Shown here one piece after another: positions 1 to 7,224 of a stretch of DNA of 24,046 nucleotides. The translations under genes were made by a program, and so were the position numbers. Source of the stretch: Chitinophagaceae bacterium UBA7600 (GTDB lineage Bacteria; Bacteroidota; Bacteroidia; Chitinophagales; Chitinophagaceae). The stretch lies in the NCBI GenBank assembly GCA_002478885.1, contig DLKC01000078.1, positions 1 to 24,046 on the forward strand, written 5' to 3'. The notes under the pieces are model-generated. The model ran no database searches. It was not told where the DNA came from and saw nothing but the letters and a program-made list of their open reading frames with translations. Within the stretch, counting starts at the first letter, position 1. Each line of letters begins with the position of its first letter.

Positions 1-538
1 CCTCTTCTTCCGCCTGTGCCGGATTCCCGGTGAATTCCAGCGCAGTTGCATAGGCAATATGCGCTTTTGATCTCGCAAACTGTGGCCGCTGGTATACTTT
101 TCGTGCAAGTGGTACAATCTGCCCGTAATCGTTTAGTGCTGAATAAGCTAAAATAAGCTGGTAAATAACGTATTCATTGTCGGTAAAAGTGCCGGTGAGA
201 CAGCTTTTGTACATATCGATTGCTTTGTCTGTATCCCCGTTGGAAAGGTACGCGTCGGCTAACGCCACCCTGTTGTTAAAAGTATCGCTGAATTTCAATT
301 GCTGCTCCAGCTTTTTGATACTGCCGCCCGGGTTAATAATGGTGCTCACCCCGGTCTGAACCTGTTTTATATCGCTGTCGCGGAACATTTCCATAAAAAT
401 ATACGCAATACTGCCTATCAATGGCAGGAAAATGATCGCGACAATCCAGGTGGAGTTTTTGCCTTTGCGCAAACAATGAATAACGCAAATCGCCTGTAAC
501 GCAAGAATTAGATAATAATAGCTACCGCCTGAAAACAT
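1..538 (-). CDS. Membrane-anchored TPR protein with PLDc_N-like N-terminus (partial)
   Basis: Reading leftwards from an ATG at 538-536, the frame is open for 179 codons and runs off the window edge, so the C-terminus is missing. The first ~50 residues hold two hydrophobic stretches: one starting SYYYLILALQAICVIHCL, then a short basic loop (RKGKNSTW), then IVAIIFLPLIGSIAYIF. This resembles the phospholipase D nuclease N-terminal (PLDc_N) membrane module. The rest is helical with tetratricopeptide-like units, for example FNNRVALADAYLSNGDTDKA at about residues 88-107 and a later one ending AYATALEFTGNPAQAEEE. Inference: an inner-membrane protein with a cytoplasmic TPR scaffold. The substrate or partner is unknown. 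The frame stays open upstream of this ATG but offers no other ATG nearby, so this start is preferred. Confidence 0.8.
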   Translation of the reverse strand, partial: MFSGGSYYYLILALQAICVIHCLRKGKNSTWIVAIIFLPLIGSIAYIFMEMFRDSDIKQVQTGVSTIINPGGSIKKLEQQLKFSDTFNNRVALADAYLSNGDTDKAIDMYKSCLTGTFTDNEYVIYQLILAYSALNDYGQIVPLARKVYQRPQFARSKAHIAYATALEFTGNPAQAEEE

Positions 539-724
539 ATACCCGGGTGAATTTGCTTTTAAGGCATCAAATGTAGAATTATCAGTAAAACAGAAAAGTT
601 TTTATTTACCCCGGAACTGAAAAGGCCAGTACCGGTAACCTGGAAATTAATCAGCAGATTTAACAATCCGGCCACTAAACTTTCGTTCATCGATACAGTC
701 TCATTAACGCAAAAAAAGAACAAC

Positions 725-1510
725 ATGAAAAGACTGATATTGCTGACCGCGTTGACATTGGTGACTTGTTCGCTGTTTGCCCAACGCTATTACCGCAAAG
801 GGTATGTGAGAACGTCGCATGTAGTGGTAGCCAGGCCGCCGGTTTATGTGAGCAGGCCGCCAGTCGTAGTAAGCCGCCCGCCGGTATTTGTGCACCCGGC
901 ACCGGTAGTCGTTGCGAGGCCCCCGGCTTATTACCCGTATCATAATATCTCTTTCCGTTTTTACGGGGGATCATTCTACCGGCCTTATGGCAGCTACTGG
1001 AGGGTTACCCCACCGCCAATCGGACTACATATTAATTTTCTGCCCTTTGGTTGCATGCCAATGTATGTAGGCCCTTCTATGTACTACTATGGCAACGGTT
1101 CTTATTACAGGCAAACTGATGGCCGTAACTATGAAGTCGTAGACCCGCCAATGGGCGCGACATTGTCGGAACTGCCAAAAGGAGCTAAAAGCACGTTGGT
1201 AAATGGCGAACAGTTTTATGAATTGAACGGCACTTACTATAAGAAAACTACCAACGACAAAGGCAGTACCGTGTACGTGGTTACCGGCAAGAACGGCACA
1301 ATCAACAACACGCCTGAAGCGGCACCGGAAACATTTGTTCCGCAGCAGGGCGACATCATTGACCAGTTGCCGGAGCGTTGCAAAACAGTGGAGATAAACG
1401 GCACAACCTATTATGTAAGCCCGGATGATATTTATTACCAGGCCGTTGACCAGGATGGCGTAACAAGATACCATGTCGTAAGTAACCCAACCAATGACAT
1501 AAAGGGATAA
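725..1510 (+). CDS. DUF6515 family secreted protein
   Basis: 261 residues. A signal peptide (MKRLILLTALTLVTCSLFAQ) is followed by a proline/valine-rich segment at about residues 35-70 built from repeated RPPVxVS-like units. A Tyr/Gly/Pro-rich stretch with FRFYGGSFYRPYGSYW follows. The C-terminal half has the pattern typical of DUF6515 proteins: YYRQTDGRNYEVVDPPMGA, then LPKGAKSTLVNG..FYELNGTYYKK, repeated once more near the C-terminus as LPERCKTVEINGTTYYVSPDDIYY. The family has no known biochemical function. Export to the periplasm or outer surface is inferred from the leader. It is a single-gene transcript, with a strong hairpin terminator 28 bases past its stop and a divergent TPR gene upstream. 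Confidence 0.85.
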   Translation: MKRLILLTALTLVTCSLFAQRYYRKGYVRTSHVVVARPPVYVSRPPVVVSRPPVFVHPAPVVVARPPAYYPYHNISFRFYGGSFYRPYGSYWRVTPPPIGLHINFLPFGCMPMYVGPSMYYYGNGSYYRQTDGRNYEVVDPPMGATLSELPKGAKSTLVNGEQFYELNGTYYKKTTNDKGSTVYVVTGKNGTINNTPEAAPETFVPQQGDIIDQLPERCKTVEINGTTYYVSPDDIYYQAVDQDGVTRYHVVSNPTNDIKG

Positions 1511-1537
1511 AAGCGTTACGGCTATTTTATATTCTCC

Positions 1538-1571
1538 GGCCGGCACTGCCAATGCAGTGCCGGCCTTTTTG
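1538..1571 (+). terminator. Rho-independent terminator of the DUF6515 gene
   Basis: A perfect 12-bp stem (GGCCGGCACTGC at 1538-1549 with GCAGTGCCGGCC at 1554-1565) encloses a 4-base loop (CAAT). It is followed directly by TTTTT at 1566-1570, which is the canonical intrinsic terminator layout for plus-strand transcription. Confidence 0.93.
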
Positions 1572-1601
1572 TTGCCCCCCTTTCCATTCCGTTATGCCCT
1601 T

Positions 1602-1912
1602 CCCGCTCTTAAGTTTGCCGGTTCACCTCTCAGGTTTCATATCTCACGCTTTCCCCTTCACCTCTGCCGTCTCACGATTCACGTCTGCCGTGACATCTAG
1701 CGCCCCCTGCCTCCCGTTCCCTACCTGGCGGATACCCGGTACATAACTGGTACATACGCCGTATTAAAAGCGCACAATATGAGTGGCTGGTATTGTTTAA
1801 GGGGGGTGGTTCCGGGGACATAACTTGCCCATACTTAAGGTTGCCATGGAAACGGGACTGTGAACTGAGCGTAGCAACAGGCGATGCCAAAAGCGCCGGT
1901 GCCGGCGACCAA
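1602..1912 (+). repeat. Composite intergenic repeat element, copy 1 (degenerate)
   Basis: This fills most of the 440-base gap 1571-2010, in which I see no gene. Three parts lie in order. (a) A pyrimidine-rich tract, about 1602-1720, has TTCACCTCT at 1622 and 1657, TTCACGTCT at 1678, and CTCACG at 1643 and 1671. (b) Three 11-base units, TACCTGGCGGA, TACCCGGTACA and TAACTGGTACA, lie at 1722-1754. (c) After 112 bases there is a degenerate form of the dispersed core (GAGCGTAGCAAC, 1867-1878), followed 21 bases later by TGCCGGCGACCAA (1900-1912). The same order appears on the minus strand at 24046-23745. The intervening DNA also shares GTTTAAGGGGGG (here 1795-1806) with GTTTATAGGGGGG in the other copy. 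Function unknown. Confidence 0.7.
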
Positions 1913-1944
1913 AAAACATTCTTACATTGAGTTCCTGTAAAAAT

Positions 1945-1976
1945 ATTGCAGTATTAGCGTGCATCCGTTATTTTCG
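1945..1976 (+). promoter_or_regulatory. Candidate Bacteroidota-type promoter for the Xaa-Pro aminopeptidase gene
   Basis: ATTG at 1945-1948 and TATTTTCG at 1969-1976 each differ at one position from the Bacteroidota sigma consensus (-33 TTTG, -7 TAnnTTTG). They are separated by the expected 20 bases. This predicts a transcription start near 1982 and a leader of about 28 bases before the ATG at 2011. Prediction by eye only. Confidence 0.4.
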
Positions 1977-2010
1977 GCAATATTTTAATGTAACGCATTA
2001 AACATACATT

Positions 2011-3609
2011 ATGCAAAAGATAAACATTCTTATTGTATTGATCGCAACAACACTCTCGGTATCAGCACAGAACAGTTTGCCCGATGATTATCTTACCAAA
2101 GAATTTCATGCAGGCCGCCGCGACGCACTGCGCAAATTGATGCCGGCTAATTCAGTTACAGTTGTATTTGCTTACCCTGAAAGAGTGTTTTCCAGAGATG
2201 TAAACTATCCCTATCACCAGAACCCTGACCTATATTATTTTACCGGTTACAAAGAGCCTGACGCTGTATTGTTAATCTTTAAGGAAGATCAGCACCGCGG
2301 CGATACAGCGTACAACGAATTATTTTTTGTAAGAAAACGCAACGCTTTGCAGGAACAATGGACCGGCAGGCGACTTGGTGCAGAAGGCGTACAGCAGAAG
2401 CTAGGGTTTAAATATGCCTATACATCAGATGAGTTTAAAAATTACCCGGTTGACTTTACGAAATTCAGTAACATTTTTTACGACAATCTCCCCGACGACC
2501 TGGGTTCGGGAACCATGGGGTCGCTGGTAAAAGCTTTTACCGAAAAAGCGCATATTACAAAGCCCGATAATAAATACATAGCCCAGGCCTATAGCATGCT
2601 GGTGAACAGTACAACTCCTTCTAATCTTGCAGCAAGGATTAAACGGATAAAGACGGGTATGTCGACCGTTGATGACAGCGAGTATAAAAATGACCCTCTA
2701 TTGCTTCAACTTGTTAACCAGCCCGATTCTGCAACGCTTGCTGATGTAGTGAGAAAAATAAAAGAACATCCGTCGCCATCATTTGGCTACAATCAATTGG
2801 TTGCTTCGCTGAGAGAAATTAAAACCCCCGAGGAACTGGCGTTATTACGCAAGTCTGTAACGCTTTCGGCCGTTGCGCACGCAGAAGTGATGAGAGCAAT
2901 TAATGAGGAAATGTCAGAAACAGAAATAGAAGGCATGTTTGAATATGTTCATAAAAAATATGGTGCCGAGGCGGAGGGTTATCCCCCGATCGTTGGTGCC
3001 GGCGCCAATGGATGTATACTGCATTATATCGAAAACAATGTAACCAGGGTCGACAACCAGTTGGTGCTGATGGATGTTGCATCAGAATACCATGGCTATT
3101 CTGCCGACATAACAAGAACGATTCCCGCCAACGGCAAATTTACCAGTGATCAGAAAGCGATCTATGATCTCGTATACAATGCCCAGGAAGCCGTATTCCC
3201 GCTCTGCAAAGAAGGAACACCTTTTTCAAGCCTGAATGAAAAAGCAACGGAAGTGCTGGCAGAGGGACTGCTTGACCTGGGAATTATCAAAGACAAAAAA
3301 GATGTCTCCCTGTATTATATCCACGGTTGCTCACATCATATGGGGCTCGATGTGCACGATAAAAGTGTTACCCCGGTTTTGCAGCAGAATATGGTCATAA
3401 CTGTTGAACCCGGTATTTATATTCCGAAAGGAAGCCCGTGCGACCCTAAATGGTGGGACATCGCTGTGCGTATTGAAGACGATGTGGTAATTGGCAAAGC
3501 CGATTGCGAAATCTTGTCCAAAGCGGCACCAAGAAAAGCATCGGACGTGGAAGCCATGACTGCTAAAAAAAGCCCCTTTAACAATATGTCGTTTCCTTCA
3601 TTAAAATAA
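2011..3609 (+). CDS. pepP: Secreted Xaa-Pro aminopeptidase (aminopeptidase P, M24B)
   Basis: 532 residues. It removes N-terminal residues preceding proline from peptides, using two metal ions. A signal peptide (MQKINILIVLIATTLSVSAQ) places it in the periplasm. Residues about 24-190 form the aminopeptidase P N-terminal domain (YPYHQNPDLYYFTGYKEPDA). The M24 pita-bread domain follows. The five metal ligands of the family are visible: D355 and D366 (MDVASEYHGYSADITRT), H442 (GCSHHMGLDVHD, with H449), E466 (TVEPGIYIP) and E489 (VRIEDDV). Spacings of 11 (D-D), 7 (H-H) and 23 (E-E) match E. coli PepP. HYIENN before the first ligand is also typical. The protein is longer than cytoplasmic PepP (about 440 residues) because of the leader and N-terminal domain. 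A candidate promoter sits at 1945-1976. Confidence 0.95.
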   Translation: MQKINILIVLIATTLSVSAQNSLPDDYLTKEFHAGRRDALRKLMPANSVTVVFAYPERVFSRDVNYPYHQNPDLYYFTGYKEPDAVLLIFKEDQHRGDTAYNELFFVRKRNALQEQWTGRRLGAEGVQQKLGFKYAYTSDEFKNYPVDFTKFSNIFYDNLPDDLGSGTMGSLVKAFTEKAHITKPDNKYIAQAYSMLVNSTTPSNLAARIKRIKTGMSTVDDSEYKNDPLLLQLVNQPDSATLADVVRKIKEHPSPSFGYNQLVASLREIKTPEELALLRKSVTLSAVAHAEVMRAINEEMSETEIEGMFEYVHKKYGAEAEGYPPIVGAGANGCILHYIENNVTRVDNQLVLMDVASEYHGYSADITRTIPANGKFTSDQKAIYDLVYNAQEAVFPLCKEGTPFSSLNEKATEVLAEGLLDLGIIKDKKDVSLYYIHGCSHHMGLDVHDKSVTPVLQQNMVITVEPGIYIPKGSPCDPKWWDIAVRIEDDVVIGKADCEILSKAAPRKASDVEAMTAKKSPFNNMSFPSLK

Positions 3610-3693
3610 TTTTTTATAAGCCCGGCAATTAAATAAGCATTGGGATTTTGTTGCGCGACAATGACGGCTTATCCGGCATCGCATTCTGATAAT

Positions 3694-3728
3694 GCATGGC
3701 TTTTAGCAGCATTGCGAAAAGCCAATGC
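3694..3728. other. Imperfect inverted repeat between convergent genes
   Basis: GCATGGCTTTT (3694-3704) pairs with AAAAGCCAATGC (3717-3728) with one bulged base. An alternative inner stem, GCATTG/CAATGC, lies at 3709-3728. It is in the 187-base space between the convergent aminopeptidase and T9SS cargo genes. No U-tract follows on either strand, so calling it a terminator would be a guess. Confidence 0.3.
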
Positions 3729-3796
3729 AGTTTCCGGGGTATCTGTTCGAAATAGTAGCCGGTAAACCCGGAATGCAATTACAGTTGTATACAGAG

Positions 3797-5563
3797 CTAT
3801 TTTATTACTACAATTTTTGTTTGCATCAAAGTGTTCGCCCCTTTCAGCCTAAGTTGATAAACCCCTGCAGAAAGCCCGGCGATGTTCAGATCGTAACCAT
3901 GTTTACCCGCAGCCATATTGCCTAAAAAAGCAGTTGTTACTTTGTTCGCGACATTGTCAAAAAGCGTTATAACGATATTACTTTCTGCGGTGGGGAAAGC
4001 AAACGACAGATGCGCCGTATTCTTTACAGGATTTGGATAAACCTGCAATTGCAAAATGCTGTTCTTTGATGTATTGGCAATGTTGTTGGCGTCAGCATTT
4101 ATTGCAATCGGAGCAAAGGGCGGCAGAAGACCGGTGGCTCCGCCAAACCTTGCTGCATAAATATCAGAGCCGGAACTGCCCAGGTTCCTTTCATCACTCC
4201 AGCAAGTTATCGCATAACCCTTTGTTGATGCAATCGTATAAGGCACTTCATGATTAATGATGGCATAATTGGCAATTACTGCAACGCCGTTTGCCTGCCA
4301 CAACGCCGTGCCCGCCGCGCTGTAATGCTGACCGTAGATAGGATAGTTACCTGGAGCCCAACTTCTTGTTGTATTGTAAGTAACGATAAAGCCAGTACCG
4401 CCATCCGATACAATAGTCGGATTATATTGGCTACTTGAAGCTAAATTATCAATCGTAATTCCACTGGTGCCCCACATTGGTTTTCCCTTGCTGTTTATAT
4501 GCTGAACCTTAGCCCGGTAGTTACTGTCATACGCGATAAAAATACCCCCTTTGCTATCCGTGAGAATATCCGGCGTTTTTATGATATTATTATTACCTGT
4601 AAGCTTAGTGATATTTATGCCGCCAGCTTTCCAGGTAAAATTTCCGTTAAGATCAATTTTTTGAATAGTAAGGTCCGCATTCGATGTGTTTAATATTCCC
4701 TGTGTTAGAAAGGCGGTCATGATTGCTGAACTTGCAGAATCATAAATAATGCGGTGCGCCGGCTCATAGTTTTGGTTGACATAAATATCTGAAACAAGCA
4801 GGCCTGAGCTTCCCCACATATAAGAACCGTTGGCAGCCAGCCTTTCCATATAAAAAGAACCGCCGCCCAAACTACTAAAACCTACAACGGCAGTGCCAGC
4901 ACCGGTATTCTGGATAGTTGACCGGTATCCATCGAACTGTGCTAATAATGGCAACCCGACGCCGGTGCTTCCCCAAACCAGATTCCCTGAAGCATTTATA
5001 TGTTGGGCATAAATAAATACAGGGCTGTTATATGCCTGCCATGTTATAAATGCACCCCCGGAACCATCAGGGCTAATACCGTCCTGTTCAGGGTCGCCGA
5101 TCCAATCCAGGCGTGAATCAACGAGGTCGGTAATCTTAACAGCATTAGGCCAAAGTGCCGTGCCGCCTGCATTAATATGTTGGGCGTATAGTTGCCTTGC
5201 CCCGCCATTAACCGCCATTTCATAAACAATAATTGCTCCACCAAAACCATCTGCTACTATTGCACTGTTGTCGGCACCGGTACCACCAGCCAAAGCCGGA
5301 TCGTATACAACAATGCCATTTGCTGGCCATGCCATTTTTCCGGTGCGGGTTATTCTTTGTGCATAAACAGCAGCAAGCGGGTTTGGGGCACGCTCATCAA
5401 CCCAGGTAAAAATGGCTCCGCCGCTGCCATCACTGCAACTGCGGGCGTAGAACTGGTTACGGGCTGCATTGCAAACGATATTTCTGGTAAGGCTATCGCT
5501 ATTCCATTGTGAAAACGCAGAATAACTGATAAAGAGCAGAAGGCCGAAAGAAAAACCTTTCAT
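3797..5563 (-). CDS. T9SS-secreted beta-propeller-like repeat protein
   Basis: 588 residues from the ATG at 5563. It begins with a signal peptide (MKGFSFGLLLFISYSAFSQ). The frame is open 94 codons further upstream, but that extension would bury the leader, so the internal Met is preferred. At least seven repeats of roughly 50-60 residues each carry a YAQHINASGNLVW-type strand (YAQRITRTGKMAW, YAQHINAGGTALW, YGQHYSAAGTALW and so on) plus a DGxGGAxxxW strand. This pattern fits a beta-propeller or similar all-beta array. The last ~85 residues are a type A T9SS C-terminal sorting domain: LQVYPNPVKNTAHLSF, then ITLFDNVANKV, then LSAGVYQLRL, ending KIVVIK. Inference: exported across the outer membrane and anchored or released at the surface. 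The ligand is unknown; no catalytic motif was recognised. Confidence 0.85.
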   Translation of the reverse strand: MKGFSFGLLLFISYSAFSQWNSDSLTRNIVCNAARNQFYARSCSDGSGGAIFTWVDERAPNPLAAVYAQRITRTGKMAWPANGIVVYDPALAGGTGADNSAIVADGFGGAIIVYEMAVNGGARQLYAQHINAGGTALWPNAVKITDLVDSRLDWIGDPEQDGISPDGSGGAFITWQAYNSPVFIYAQHINASGNLVWGSTGVGLPLLAQFDGYRSTIQNTGAGTAVVGFSSLGGGSFYMERLAANGSYMWGSSGLLVSDIYVNQNYEPAHRIIYDSASSAIMTAFLTQGILNTSNADLTIQKIDLNGNFTWKAGGINITKLTGNNNIIKTPDILTDSKGGIFIAYDSNYRAKVQHINSKGKPMWGTSGITIDNLASSSQYNPTIVSDGGTGFIVTYNTTRSWAPGNYPIYGQHYSAAGTALWQANGVAVIANYAIINHEVPYTIASTKGYAITCWSDERNLGSSGSDIYAARFGGATGLLPPFAPIAINADANNIANTSKNSILQLQVYPNPVKNTAHLSFAFPTAESNIVITLFDNVANKVTTAFLGNMAAGKHGYDLNIAGLSAGVYQLRLKGANTLMQTKIVVIK

Positions 5564-5834
5564 AAGTAATATGATTTGATAGGCTAACGAAATTGAAGCA
5601 AAGAAATCACTCCCGCAATCCTCTTTTTGAGTGAGTGCTGTTGCTATGATTCCTGAAGATTTGCACGCTGTAGAATAATGCCGGAACCGGTCTTTGTTCT
5701 TTACTGCATCGCCTTTTGTATCACTGGCATATGCTGCTTTATATAAAACAGCATCATTAAGCGTGAAACTACGAACGTGAATTGCACAGACCTGACCACA
5801 TATGGCTGACGAAAACAATTCCAGCAGCCGATGT

Positions 5835-5880
5835 GTGCGACGCAACAGGTTTTGATGGATGTTTTACAGCCGGGACACAA
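5835..5880 (+). repeat. Dispersed GTGCGACGCAA repeat, copy B
   Basis: The core GTGCGACGCAAC is at 5835-5846, then 21 bases, then AGCCGGGACACAA at 5868-5880. It lies in the 401-base gap (5564-5964) between the divergently transcribed T9SS cargo and lipoprotein genes. Apart from this repeat and presumed promoters I see no gene or other clear element in that gap. Confidence 0.8.
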
Positions 5881-5964
5881 AAAGAACCTGCCACATTTTA
5901 TAAAACAGGCAACTGGCAGATACTTGACAAATGTTCTTATCTTCAAAAAGGCAAAGTTGTTTGT

Positions 5965-7053
5965 ATGCTGCTTAATTTGAAAAAAATTACTTTCACTACG
6001 TTGTTGCTGATTGTTCCGCTTTGCGTATTGTATTTAATTAGCTGCCAGAAAGAATTAAAAGATGAGCGTAAACAAGCCATATTCACCAGTGAGGCTAACG
6101 GAGTGTGTCTGGGTGTTTCTGCGGTAGGTTTATACTTTCGCGGCCTTCCACTGAATGACAGTAATTACCTCCGCTTTTCGGTGAATGTGAGTCGCACTGG
6201 TAGTTATGATATCAGCACCGACACCGCCGGCGGAATATATTTTGCTGCATCGGGAAGCTTTGAGACGGCAGGTGCCCAACAAATATTATTAAAAGCGTAC
6301 GGTGTTCCTCAAAACGCCGGCAGCTTTAATTTTAAGGTAATAAATAGTTCCTGCAGCCTGCCCCTCGTCATTCACGAGCCGCTTCTTTCATTTGGAGATT
6401 TTCAATTCATAAATACAGGTGGCGTTTGTAATAGTCCACAAATAAACGGGGCGTTTATCGAAGGCATGAACACGGCGCCTTCAAATAATGTAACGCTAAA
6501 GGTGCAGGTACTAAATAAAGGCAAATACGTTTTCGGTACCGATACAATCAATGGCATTTATTTTTATGGGGCTGGTGAATTTTCAGATACCGGCTTGCAG
6601 GAAATTCCGCTTTATGCTTTTGGCACACCCCAACATAAAGGTGTTTATTCTTATTACCCGGCAACCACAACAACTACCTGTAGTTTTGATATAACAGTAG
6701 AAGATCCGGCATCGGCTGCTGACTATTCCATTATTGCAGGGGCTGGTGATCCCGGCAGCTGCTATTATACCGTTACCGGGAATTATGTTACTGATCTTGC
6801 GCTGACCAAAGCAAACAACGCAACGATAGCCATCAATGTTGACAAATTGGGGACCTATACAATCATGACCAACCTTGTAAATGGAATGGTTTTTTCGGCC
6901 AGCGGCACATTTGATACAAAGGGCAGACAGGTAATAAACATTTATGGAACCGGCACGCCGGTTGAAAAGGGCCAGTTTGAGTTGACTCCTGCAATTTTTG
7001 GTCCGCACCTGCAAACGCAGGATGCATGCACATTCCAGGTTACTGTCTTCTGA
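5965..7053 (+). CDS. Lipoprotein with three tandem ~100-residue Cys-containing repeats
   Basis: 362 residues from the ATG at 5965. The frame opens 61 codons earlier, but that part runs through the intergenic repeat and precedes the leader. The leader (KKITFTTLLLIVPLCVLYL) ends in a lipobox, LISC, so Cys27 would be lipidated. Three tandem repeats follow. Each starts with a Cys (GVCLG, GGVCN, PGSCY), then carries the pattern G-x-Y-x-I/F-x-T-(x4)-G-(I/M)-x-F-x-(A/G)-x-G-x-F-x-x-x-G-x-Q-x-I-x-(L/I)-x-(A/G)-x-G-x-P-x-x-x-G, and ends with a second Cys before a hydrophobic strand (CSLPLVI, CSFDITV, CTFQVTV). The repeats look like all-beta sandwich modules, each possibly with one disulfide. I cannot assign a named family or function. 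Proteins of this build occur in Chitinophagaceae. The outer membrane is the likely site. Confidence 0.8.
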   Translation: MLLNLKKITFTTLLLIVPLCVLYLISCQKELKDERKQAIFTSEANGVCLGVSAVGLYFRGLPLNDSNYLRFSVNVSRTGSYDISTDTAGGIYFAASGSFETAGAQQILLKAYGVPQNAGSFNFKVINSSCSLPLVIHEPLLSFGDFQFINTGGVCNSPQINGAFIEGMNTAPSNNVTLKVQVLNKGKYVFGTDTINGIYFYGAGEFSDTGLQEIPLYAFGTPQHKGVYSYYPATTTTTCSFDITVEDPASAADYSIIAGAGDPGSCYYTVTGNYVTDLALTKANNATIAINVDKLGTYTIMTNLVNGMVFSASGTFDTKGRQVINIYGTGTPVEKGQFELTPAIFGPHLQTQDACTFQVTVF

Positions 7054-7224
7054 ATGTGTAATAGTTATTACCCTTCAATCATGTCAAAACTAACATCTGG
7101 GATCTTATTCAGCAAGTCAATGTGATCCGGGCGCCTGCGGCTATGCGGTGAATGAATTAGAGCAAGGAAATATATAAGGATCGCGTTTAGATGATTGCCT
7201 GCTACAGAATACTGTACTATATTC

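Noticed and set aside
5564..5845. 94-codon upstream extension of the T9SS cargo gene
   Set aside because: It runs through intergenic DNA, would place the signal peptide internally, and shows no recognisable domain.
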